From NCBI GenBank assembly GCA_015680685.1, contig MNCI01000614.1, positions 297,449-361,448 of the forward strand: 64,000 nt of DNA, read 5' to 3'. Numbering within the stretch: the first letter of the stretch is position 1; each line of letters begins with the position of its first letter. Shown piece after piece: positions 35,301 through 45,422 of this stretch. Below the pieces are notes generated by a model that saw only the letters and a program-made list of their open reading frames with translations, made no database searches and had not been told where the DNA came from. Both the position numbers and the translations under genes were made by a program. The stretch comes from Gnetum montanum (taxonomy: Eukaryota > Streptophyta > Gnetopsida > Gnetales > Gnetaceae).

Positions 35301-35490
35301 TGATCCAGGAATGAGTTACAAAGAGGAAAAATCAAGAATGAAACATATATCAAACCCAACAATCATGAAAAATAACGTGAAAGTTACCCCATGTGAGATA
35401 CGACTGTTAGGTCCAATGGATCAAGTAGCCATGGACAAGATTATACCCAATGATAAGGACCATGCTAACACTCTAACATAGGTTACAAAA
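32354..35490 (+). pseudogene. gag of Tat-C (long, Pro-rich)
   Basis: From the ATG at 32354 a long N-terminal Pro/Gln-rich part (HEDSYHTLSPHTYTNP; QQQQQPFPYSMPP) leads to a coiled segment and the retrotransposon gag core near 33600-34100 (LPQLTKYNGEGDPNAHL, TMSLTGRALDWYRALP, SISSLKDLLHQFVTKF). A CCHC-like finger follows at 34535-34580 (FCEYHQCNGHGTDYYFTLKQ), whose last Cys is Tyr here, then DIQRMIDGGEITFDEANPV and repeated PFVV-V-P linkers to 35100. It is the only copy in the window with a full gag. About ten stops and some frameshifts are present, so it is inactive. It continues into protease. Confidence 0.85.
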
Positions 35491-35520
35491 GCCCTTAAAT
35501 AAAAGAATACATCATTAAGC

Positions 35521-36471
35521 TTGTACGACCTCATATTGGCTTCACCAGTTCATCGTGAAGCCTTAGTACAAATGTTGACATCGATCCCAGTTAGCAAAAA
35601 CCTACCTGCAAACGAACCCTCTATACACATGGTAATGTCTACACGACAAGGATCTGAAAATCAATCATTGGGATTTCACCCTGAAAACATTAAGATTGAT
35701 GAGAAAACTGAAAATGTCACCCACAAACCCATGTTTATAACCATACGAGTCAATCAGTTCCAAATACATCGAGTACATGTAGATGATGGAGCAGCCACAA
35801 ACGTGGTACCTTATCCCGTCATTGAATAGTTAGGGCTTACAGAATTAATTAAACTGACATCTAAGACCTGTATGAAGTCATTTAATGGTTCATGAGTAGT
35901 GGTCAAAGGTACATCGACCTTGGGTTTCATAGCAGGGGATCGATTCCCCACATTCGCAGACTTCGTGGTTATTGATGAGATGCCTGGTTTTAACCTAATC
36001 TTGGGATGACCTTGGTTAGCCCAGTTAAAAGTAGTGTCTTCCCCCATTCATCAAGAGATTCACTTACCCTACAAGGGGGGTGAAATCATTATCCATGGGG
36101 ATGCTACTACATCCACCATCTCATCTCACACGGAGGCAAATCAAGGCTCTGAAGTTAAATTTGAGGAGCCTGAACAAGAGGACACGCCACATGAGCATAA
36201 TCTCGAGAGAATTTCCAAAAAGTCCATACTGAAAGAAACAAACAAAACCCAAAGTGATGACCGACCCATAAAATATGACCTCTCAAAAACCAAGGAAACA
36301 CCACCTAACCCAGAAACGTCCAAGGATACTAACTCAGAGCTTACTTCGTCAGACGTCTCCTGGTCAGAGCTACCATTCAACATAATTAGTGAAGGAGATG
36401 CCGAGTATCAGATCACACCCATTAAACCCACTCCTAACATAAAAATGAAAAAGAAATCAAAAAGTTACTAA
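35521..36471 (+). pseudogene. Aspartic protease, Tat-C
   Basis: It shows YDLILASPVHREALVQML, then MFITIRVNQFQIHRVHVDDG and AATNVVPYPVIE (Asp-Asp-Gly), VVIDEMPGFNLILG and SPIHQEIHLPYKGGEIIIHG. The open C-terminal tail holds SWSELPFNIISEGDAEYQ and ends KKKSKSY at 36471. This is a clean end of the gag-protease ORF, before the palindrome array and the antisense gene. Confidence 0.88.
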
Positions 36472-36479
36472 AGAATTAA

Positions 36480-36785
36480 CACACTACATCAGTCCGCAAT
36501 GACGTTAAACTACAATCATCCGAAATGATGATAAACTATGCAAGTTTGGGACGACGTTAAACTATCACATGTCCACAATGACATAAAACTAGCCATGGTC
36601 AGAAATGGCCAGTTTACATCAAAACCCATTGTATCAATTGATATCCCTCCTATTTATTAGCGGCCCAAAATGGCTTTAAACTAGAACGATCATGCTGCAG
36701 TCCGTCATGACTTTAAACTGACACTGACACACACATGTAATTATGGCCCGAAATGGCCTTAAACTAGAGTGAGTTTGCTTTCGTT
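36480..36785. repeat. Mixed palindrome array, Tat-C
   Basis: Units such as GTCCGCAATGACGTTAAACT, CAGAAATGGCCAGTTTAC and GGCCCGAAATGGCCTTAAAC are, on the minus strand, the same words as in the other copies: AGTTTAA..GTC..GGAC and AGTTTAAGGCCATTTCGGGC. Both palindrome types occur in one array here, whereas Tat-A keeps them in separate arrays. It lies between the ends of protease (plus) and the antisense gene (minus). Confidence 0.8.
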
Positions 36786-37198
36786 TGCCTTGAAAATTCA
36801 AATCCTTAGTTTACATTCTATTTTTCCATCTTTGTAGTACCAGTTACGCTATCCTTTGTGTTTTCCTTGGCACAGTTATCCTTTTGGTTATATTTGTACT
36901 TTATTTCATGTTTCGACTTAAACTACAAAAAAATTAAAAAGACTTTCACCCGATGTCCCTACATTATTTCTTCTCAACAATCATAACACTCTAAAAAAAA
37001 TGAAACAAAAAAACAAAAAAAAAAACAAAACTGGAATCTGAAAATGACAAAACCAAACATAAATATTTAAATGGATGATTACAAAAGTTAGCCAAGTCTA
37101 TGCATCTAATCATATATAACTCAACTCAAAACCATAGAAACAATTTCTGTTTACAACCCGCAGAAACATAATTAATAACAACACACCAAATTCAAGAA
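36786..37198. other. AT-rich 3' region of the antisense gene, Tat-C
   Basis: No gene is seen. A-rich runs at 37000-37030 may be the 3' untranslated region of the minus-strand antisense gene. No polyadenylation signal could be fixed. Confidence 0.4.
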
Positions 37199-39370
37199 CT
37201 AAACATTAGGGTTAGGAGGGGCTTTCTCCTTAAGTTTTCCCGCATCATGAGTTTCCTCTCCACTAGGGCCACCTTCTTAACCACCGTCATCACCATGACT
37301 TTTTAAAAGAAAAAGAAAATAATTAACTAATTAACTAATCAATAAAAAATAAGGTAATATTTCCTACAAAAAATAAATAAAAAGTTACAAGTTCAAGCGA
37401 CTTACTGAAGAGGATCCCCTTAGACCGAATTCTAGTTGACGAAGGATTTCTTCTTCAGGGACACTTGTCTAGTCGGTTCCATCTAGGCCTAGATCAACGT
37501 TGGCTAAGGCCTTCCCTTTATCTAAAGTAGACCAAGTAGGAAGTTTAAGAGGAAACTCTCCTATAGAAATCTCCCCAGAAGCTATGGTGATCACTCTTTT
37601 GGGAGATTCCATCTCTACCACAGTGTACCGAGCAAAGGCATCAAACGAAGACCGTAGGCCTAAACCCTCTACAAACATCTCCAATTGACAATTTTCTATG
37701 GATACCTCCTTTAATGATTTTTTATAATGGTGCTTATGATTCATCTCATCTTCGCCCCATTTCCACACCTTAGAAGCAAAATTTTTCCAATCCTGACACT
37801 TGAGATTCAACAAGTCAATTTGTGCCTTCCGCTCTGCTAGCTCTCGAATCATGGTTACTTGGCGGTTCAATAGATTCCAATATCTAGTATAAGTAACTTT
37901 GGAGGATCACCAAGAACAATCACCTATCAACCTAGTAGAGGAAAATTCATAGCGTGACTTAAAGTCATCTCGTTCTATCAATAGTTTGGCAATCTCTTTC
38001 TCCCCTGCCTGAATTCGCAACCATAGCTTTTTGATGGAACGCCTACAGGTCCAAAGAGACTTGGCATTTTGCACAACACATTCTGCCACATCATCATAGA
38101 TCTATCTTGGCACTTGCTCAATTTCTAATGGTAGTTTAGGTAGACTGTCAATACCAGTAGCCTCGGATGGATCCCACTTCAGTTTAGCACCTATCAATAT
38201 AAGGAGAATATACATTAGACATTGGATAGTAGAAATAGATGCAAATGGAAAAAGACTCAAAATGTGTAAAACGTATGTACCTATTTCAGGATGAGCTTAT
38301 TGGATGCAGTCAACTACCAAATTGAAAATACCAAAGATGAAATCCATTTTACTTGGCATTTTGATCCAAGTAAATGGTTCATGTATGGGAGACAAACCAA
38401 CTTCGGTGGTCGTTTCCATTGGAATCTTCATTGTAGGTATCTTCGAGTGAATGTTATGAGTCGTCTTGGTTTCAACATTTGCGTCTTGTAGTGACAAAAA
38501 CATAAAGTCAAAACTCTAAATAACAGAAATGAAACAACTCAAAACTCAAATAAACATAATAATGAGAACATACCGAAATCCCTCTCTTCTCCCAGATTTG
38601 GAGAAGTGCCAAAGTTTAGCCTTCCTGCGAAGAAATCATTAAACATCTCGTCAGCTTTAGCCTATTCATTAGTGTGATCTTTTTCCATGGTGACTTCTGG
38701 GCCTTCTTTTGTTTCTTCCCTCAGAGGGACAAGAATTTCTATCTCGTCGTTACCCATCTCTTCCTCCTCATCTTGGTTGGTTGGGACCTCTTCCTCCTCT
38801 ATGATTGGTGCTAACCACTCTCTTCTTACTTTAGGAGTTGGCTCTGATGACATTCATAAGTTCAACATTAGTTTTGCATAAATGACAAAATAAAAATAGA
38901 ATAAAATAAAAATAATAATAACAATAATAAAAAAAGGATAAATGAATGGATCAAGCTTACTTACCCCATGCAGATATTTTAAACTGTATGCATTTCACCT
39001 TTGGTTCATCTACAGCTGGAGAAACCTCTCTAGAGCACTTAGGTCTTTGAACTCTAGATTTCGCCTTCCCGATTATCTCTTTGATTACTTAATCGGCTCT
39101 CCTGGTAGTATAGGGCACTCCATCTGGCTCCGACCCTACGCTGTCACATGTGTGAATTGAAGGACCAGAGGATCCCCCCATTGTAACAGAGACTGATTCA
39201 TTAATCCCTTCGGGAGCATCTTGAGATCTGGTCACCTCAAACAAATGGCGAATCCACGGGCAAGATATTTGGCCACGATCCCTTAACACGTACTCGTTAC
39301 CCACGTGAACTACTAGAAATTTGGCTAGTCAACATAGGTAACCAGCAAAGAATGCAAAAGTAAAATGGGA
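37199..39370 (-). pseudogene. Antisense gene of Tat-C, exons 4-8 (5' part lost)
   Basis: Exons on the minus strand, matched to the other copies: part of exon 4 38965-39370, exon 5 38574-38843, exon 6 38281-38484, exon 7 37406-38190, exon 8 37199-37298. Donors (GTAAGT, GTATGT, GTACAT, GTAAGT) and AG acceptors sit at the same places in the protein. Matching blocks include RDRGQISCPWIRHLFEVTRS (exon 4), the acidic run EEEEVPTNQDEEEEMG (exon 5), FTWIKMPSKMDFIFG (exon 6) and SLWTCRRSIKKLWLRIQAGE (exon 7). Exon 7 has few stops, fewer than its relatives. The gene is cut at 39370 by the junction with Ath-D, so exons 1-3 and the promoter are gone. It shows that the antisense gene sits after protease in a third, oppositely placed copy. 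Confidence 0.8.
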
Positions 39371-40700
39371 CAAGATCAAATTCTTGCTATATCATCAACC
39401 ACCGTATGACACGAGGGCTTATCATTGGTTTATTCATTAGGAACTAGATTAGACTATGGTCTGGGTGCATAAACACCTTGTACCCAAGCACATAGTGCCT
39501 GAATTTATCCAAGGCAAACACCATTGCCATCAATTCATTTTCTATTATGGTGTAATTTAGTTGTGCACCCATAATGCTTCTGCTCATACAAAAGATGTAG
39601 TAAAGATGTTTCTGATTGTTCAACTGTGTGAGCACAACTCCCAAGGCATAATTACAAGCATCTATCATGATGTGAAAGGGTCTAGATCAATTAGGTAATC
39701 ATAGAATTGGAGTTTCCACAAGCTTCTCTTTAAGCTACTAGAATGCACATTCACATTGTTTGGTCTAGAAAAATGGAGCATCCTTCTTTGTCAACTCCAC
39801 CAATAGTTTAATGATCTTAGAAAAATTCTTAATGGATTACTAGTAGTAGCTAGTGTGTCCAAGTAATGACCTCATATCTTTAGCTATTTCTAGTTGTCTG
39901 GTAATTCCTTGGATGATCCTTATTTTTTAAGGGTCCACATCATTTCCTTTTTTTGAAATTCTATGTCCCAAAAGAATGCCTTTTTGGACCATCAAATGGA
40001 TTTTCTGCTAGTTGAGCCTAAGGTTGGTCTCCATACACCTTTTCAAAATTTTCCCAAAATGGTCCATGTCTTACTCAAATGTAGTCCCATAGGTGGAGAA
40101 GTCATCCATGAAGACTTTCACCCTACTATCAATTTTCTATTGAAAGATTATTAGAACAAGGCATTGGAATGTGGCAGGGGCATTGCATAGGCTAAATGAC
40201 ATCTTTGTATATGCGAAAGTCTCCCAGGAACTCATGAATGCTATTTTGTCCTAATCTTATGGTGTGATCTAAATTTGGTTATAGTCACTATAACCATCTA
40301 GAAAGCTATAGCAACAATGCCCAGAAATGTTGTCAAATATCTAGTCCATAAATGGTAATGAAAAATAGTCCTTGTAGGTTACCATATTCAACAACCTAAA
40401 GTCAATGTAGATCCTCCATTTATCATCTTTCTTTGGCACTATCATAAGTAGGCTAACCTACTCATTGTTTGCAATGGGATAAATGAATTATGCCTTGAGG
40501 AGTTGTTCAATCTCCTGTTTCATGATATGCTTTAACTTGTAGTTCAATCCCTAATGTTTACCTCTTTGGCTTCATGGAAGGATCCATGTAGATGTAATGC
40601 TAGCATATTTGTGGATCAATTCCTATAAGTTTAGGATATAGCCAAGAAAAGGCTATTGTCCATTTTTTGATCACCTAAAAATAACTTTTTTTCTATATAG
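39371..40700 (-). pseudogene. Athila-like RT and RNase H fragment (Ath-D)
   Basis: On the minus strand: MVPKKDDKWRIYIDFRLLN, then DGYSDYNQI, SFSLCNAPATFQ and VFMDDFSTYG (the F-M-D-D-F-S-Y-G form typical of the Athila group), then RNase H DACNYALGVVLTQL, MGAQLNYTIIENELMAMVFA, LDKFRHYVLG, FLMNKP and RVIRWLM-stop-QEFDL. It ends inside RNase H at 39371, where Tat-C begins; integrase and the 3' LTR are missing. Many stops. It is the same family as Ath-F (55022-64000). Confidence 0.85.
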
Positions 40701-42014
40701 TTGCAAGGTTGGCATTGATGATAATTATCTTGCCATTTTTTAGAGAAACTTATTCCATTTTGGAATATAGAGTTTTCAACTCAAGGGGTCCATGTTTAAA
40801 GCTTTCAGGGATCTCTAACTCTTCCCAATCACTATCATCAGGTTCATTAGAGAGTTGGCTATGGATGGGGATATTGTTCATGTCCAATTGTTTAATTCTA
40901 TTATCTTTCACATGCCTCGTTGGAATCCTCATAACCACTACAATGTTTAACATGTTTCTTATTGAAAGCAAAGGTTCATCATATTCATGACCTCTATGAT
41001 GGCCATGATGCCTATGATCTCCTCTATTATCCCTTCATTCATGGTGGTGGGCCTTGCTTGAATGCCCACACCCTTGGTCTCTACTAGCTCAGTGAGCCTT
41101 GCAATCATCTGTGTCTCGTTGATCACCTCCATCATGATCTTATCCTTTATGACTTTGGTTGAAGATAGAGGAGGAGGAAGATGAGAATGTTGAAGGTAAA
41201 GAGGAAGGAGGGCTACACTAGCATAGTGCCTCCCACCCCCTCTACTTTAATCATGGCCATGATCATCATGTTTTTTGTCATCATGATTCTTGTCCATGTT
41301 CTTGCCTTGACTTCCTCCTTTTGAGCCCCCATGATCATGGGACTCATTTTCCCTGAAACAAGGATTTTTTATAGTGTACTGTAAGTTCTAGTTAAGGGTC
41401 CCCTCATCAAAGACAAGGGGAGGAAAGTTAGTGAACTAAGAACCCCTAGAGAAGGAATCCTCTCCTTCTTTTTGTCCTAGTAAGAATAAGGGGTTGGTAG
41501 AACATTTTCCCTTTGACCCGTTGTAACAAGTCTATTATTGTTGATCTTTCTTTCAATGTATTACAGTGGGATGATAATCTCTATATTCATCATCCTACAC
41601 TACGTATTCAACATTGATCCCTGTAATGCCCAATTTCATGTTAGTATAGAGCAGTGTTGTAGGAATCAATCGATTAGGCAGCAACAAAATGTTTCCCTCC
41701 ATGTCCCTCCACTACATATATTCATCCTAGTGTAGGATGAAGATGAAATTTGACACATATTCATTAGGATGAATATAGACCAATCTACATTATTAGGGTG
41801 GTTTTGGGCCTTCTTTCCTTGGATTAGAAGTGTGCTCGAACAATGACATTGATTCTGTGCTGTGATAAGAATTGATATTAGTTTGGAAGAAAAATAGTAT
41901 GCTTTTACTATTATTATTATTATTATTATTCTTAATGATGTTAACTTTAGGGTCCATTATAGTATTGTTGTATAATTTTGCTAACTCCTAAATAGTGCAC
42001 GTAGCTAACTAAAG
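40701..42014 (-). pseudogene. Decayed gag/protease region of Ath-D
   Basis: Matches to the better-preserved gag of Ath-F are visible, for example around 41710-41800 (HPDKYILDFKFI-like, on the minus strand) and 40960-41340 (His-, Arg- and Ser-rich stretches). No long frame survives and no protease motif could be identified. A (TTA)n microsatellite lies at about 41908-41930. Confidence 0.6.
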
Positions 42015-42032
42015 TACTTGGCAACAATGCCA
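42015..42032 (-). other. Primer-binding site, Ath-D
   Basis: On the minus strand TGGCATTGTTGCCAAGTA, four bases inside the LTR end. It is a decayed form of the TGGCGCCGTTGCCGGGGA-type site of Athila elements, which pairs with a tRNA-Asp. Confidence 0.7.
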
Positions 42033-42036
42033 ATGA

Positions 42037-42812
42037 TGAACCACTAGCATTCAACAAATGATCTAGTTAAATTTCATAGACTTTAGGTCTCTAAGTACAT
42101 TGGTTCTAGGTAGTGAATTCAACAAACGTGATCATTGTCTTTTCAGTTTCACTTGTGAAGTGCAAGTGTATGGCTAAGTATAATTGAGGCATATGATTTT
42201 TATGATTTTATGTTTATTTTTTAAATCACCTAAATGTAAAAAATAAAGTATTTAAATGCTTAATTAATCTAATAACTAATTAATGTTTAACTAGTCCTAA
42301 AATAAGCATTCATTCCCATTTACCATACACATCCTAAACCACATTGCAACGTTACTGGGTTACCAAGCATTAAGTACTACTAGGATTACCAAATGTTAAC
42401 ATATGCTTGAAATGGTTGTACTTATGTGCTTTAATTATCAAAATTTAATTAATTAACTAAATGCATTAAAGTAAAGTGCTGCAAAGTTTATGAAGAAAGC
42501 TCATCTTTATTGCCGTTCACATAGAGGTGTTCAAGTACATCAGTACTCAAATAAAGATTTATATACTTCTTACTCCTACTATAGGCACTTAGAAAATATT
42601 CTAACTTTCAAATGAAGAAAATGGAAGAACTTCACTAGGATACTAAACAATGGATAGCATAAATGTAGCTGGTACATATATTTATATAGGTGATAGAAGA
42701 CACTGTATTGACACGTACATGTGGACACATCAAACCCCACATTGACATAGTCGCATCGATGAGATCATGTCAACAAGATCTTGTTGATGCAGCCCATGGA
42801 CATGATTCATCA
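42037..42812 (-). mobile_element. 5' LTR of Ath-D
   Basis: Low end TGAACC at 42037 follows the spacer ATGA after the primer-binding site, the same spacer as in Ath-F. High end ..GATTCATCA at 42812 matches ..GCTCTCATCA of the Ath-F LTR. Internal similarity to the Ath-F LTRs is clear at 42180-42660 (AACCACATTGCAACGTTACT; ATCTTTATTGCCGTTCACAT). About 776 bp. Confidence 0.8.
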
Positions 42813-44528
42813 GGTATGAAAAATGAGGATATACTACATGGTTTTGATGAAAAATATTAATAATGAGGAAAGAAAATTCAGAGTACTTGACAAAGAGTAC
42901 ATTCAGTAGACATCATCAAAAAAATATGGAAAGAAAAAAATTTCTGATGGTAGGAAGGAAGATCCTAATCTTAACAAAATTAAGTAGACATCATCAAAAA
43001 ATTAAGTGATAATAATCAATTATTAGTAGGGAGGAAGATCCTAATCTTAACAAAATTTAGATCACTTTTCAACATCCATATTTGAAATTGAAATAGCAAA
43101 AAGATTCAAGATAGAGAAGTATGCCTTAATACTAATATTGGTTTCAATATAAGAAAGTAGTAAAAGATCTTCACCTCATCACTTATTATTGATCTTATAT
43201 CGATTGATCTTATCGATCTTTACTATCAATTGTAACTTTCTTGTCGATACTACTTTTAATCTTTGAGTTAATAGTATTCATATAAAAAAAATTATCTTGC
43301 ATTTGATGTTTTTTGAGATTTCTAAAGTTATAAGATTTAAGATTTTTAGAATTTTTCAATTTTCTTTAAAAAAGGATTTTTAGAATCTTAGGGTTTTTAG
43401 AAACTTTTATTGATTTTAGGATTTTTAAAGTTTTCTAGTGATTTAAGATTTTAGGGTTTTTTTATGTCAAAATTACTCCATAATCAATCCTTTTAATAAA
43501 CATATACTTTAAATTATAATCACTACAAGGCCTACATCACATAGTTTCCAAGCTATATACTAAGTTTCAAGGGCCAACTTCCTTGCTAAAGTTATTCTCT
43601 TTATGCATGAAGATTCTTTTGTAACTATCCTTATTTTTGTGACTTGCTCATGTGTGACTCAAACTAGCAACCCCTTTCCTAACATAATAATGAGCTAACT
43701 AGTTGAACTATTGTTGGTTCTCTAATATGATTGCTTCCTTAGAAATTAAAATGATTTTAATCACCAAATTGATCAATGAAAAATAGGATAAATCAATGAG
43801 CTCATAATAAAAGATGACTCCTTTACAACAAAATAAAAAGCTAGAATTCATCCTAACTTTGAGGTATTTTCATTAGAATACTTCAAGTACTTAATCAATG
43901 TTATGTGTGCTTGGATCATTTAGAATAAAGTCAACTTTAGTTTCAACCAAAACCTTACTTTCAAAGAACACCAGGAAAGATAAACTATAAATGATGCTAA
44001 AAAGGATAACACATCTAAACGTACATAAATAAAATCATTAATTAGCATTATCCAAAGAATTTGAAACTTGAAAATGTGAAGTATACATGAATAAGAATGC
44101 TTTTGTGGTAACATATATACCCAACTAAGAGAAAATGAAATAATAATTCCTACAAACTAAAATGACATTAAGTAAACTTTAAACATTAAGAAGGTCATAT
44201 CAAATTATGGTTTTGCTTGTATAATTAAATTTTAGCATAGGATGCTATTAATTCTTTCTTATTTTACTCTTAAGAACATAATCCTTGATAATAACAAGAT
44301 TTATAAGCTTAGAAAAGACATTTGTTTAACTAGAATATCAAAAACCACAGATCAAAATTTGGCTTAGGACATGCATAGGGAACCTATCTCTTCTTGGAAC
44401 CAAGTAATAATGTGTGAATTGATGGTGCCAATAATTTTATCATTATTCTAACCACCACAACTTTTAAATTTTAGAATTCAATATACATTTAAAAATTAGA
44501 TACCTATAAAGATAATTGAATGATACCT
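42813..44528. other. AT-rich DNA downstream of the RPA2 fragment, no gene seen
   Basis: Low-complexity T-rich stretches occur at 43260-43460 (TTTTTAGAATTTT-like). No domain or LTR was recognised. It may be old host DNA 3' of the RNA polymerase I gene fragment, together with unrecognised transposon debris. Confidence 0.5.
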
Positions 44529-45344
44529 TCATGTAGCATTAGCAAAATTAAGGGACAATTTTATGTTCATTGCATCTAATTCTATTACCAAGTAGTGAAA
44601 TACATATAGCATTTCTACTAACTCAACATGTTTGACCTGAATTGCATACCTTGTAGAATTTATTCTTCATGTTGTTGGGGGGAACATGCAAATCACTAAG
44701 AAAATCATGTTTTGGCTTTTTAGGTGAAAACATAATTGACAATAGATTTTCACATTTTGAATAGATATTAGCAACATGGTAATCAGAACTTGTATGTAGT
44801 CTATCATGTAATAAATAAGAACCTCCATGAGAAAGAATAGAATCATGTTCCATTTCTCCAAATCCAATGCCTCCACAAATTTTTTGACCTTTTATGGGTT
44901 GCCTTCTAATATGATTAATTGATCTTGTTGCCCTTACCTATACCAAATGATCAATTGATAATAATTGATAGCATAAATGATTTTGGTTATATTGGAAGTG
45001 AAATCAAATTTATGATACATTGTGAACCTCAATAAACTAAATTCATCATCTTAAAAGTATTCACTATTGAAAAAAGAGAAAAGAATAAAAAATCATTACC
45101 TGAAACTTATTTGAAATGATGTGTTGGAGTCACTAATAATAAATTGGACCAATAAATATTTTACAAGTAAGCCCTACCCAAGTGTACCACTATATAAAAC
45201 TTTTGTACCTAGATAATTGAAAGCACATAATGCTAAAATATAGCCAAACACATCAATAGGAGACTCCTCAAATTCCTTTCCCTCATCTTTGTGAGATTTT
45301 GTAAATGGAGTTGCATCAACAATCTTACCCTTGAGGTTACTAGC
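44529..45344 (-). pseudogene. NRPA2: RNA polymerase I second-largest subunit, last two exons
   Basis: Exon 45100-45344 reads LKGKIVDATPFTKSHK..., FGYILALCAFNYLGTKVLYS, LTCKIFIGPIYY and ISNKFQ. After a GT..AG intron, exon 44529-44937 reads VRATRSINHIRRQPIKGQKI, FGEMEHDSILSHGGSYLLHD, RLHTSSDYHVANI and, after one frameshift, MLYVFHYLVIELDAMNIKLS to a natural stop. These are the clamp and C-terminus of the Pol I subunit RPA2; HT-SDYH is typical of Pol I rather than Pol II or III. The known family reads YYQRL at the end of the first exon; here Gln-Arg are TAG TGA. One zinc-site Cys is Tyr. The intron is kept, so this is a gene fragment and not a retrocopy. Upstream exons are not in the window. Gyp-E inserted just upstream at 45423. 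Confidence 0.88.
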
Positions 45345-45417
45345 CTACCATTATATAATATATTAGTTTCCAGCCTACTATGATATAATATATTAGTTTA
45401 TAGAGAAAAAATGTAAA

Positions 45418-45422
45418 CATAC
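45418..45422. repeat. Target-site duplication of Gyp-E, left copy
   Basis: CATAC directly before the LTR. The same five bases follow the other LTR at 54070-54074. Confidence 0.75.
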
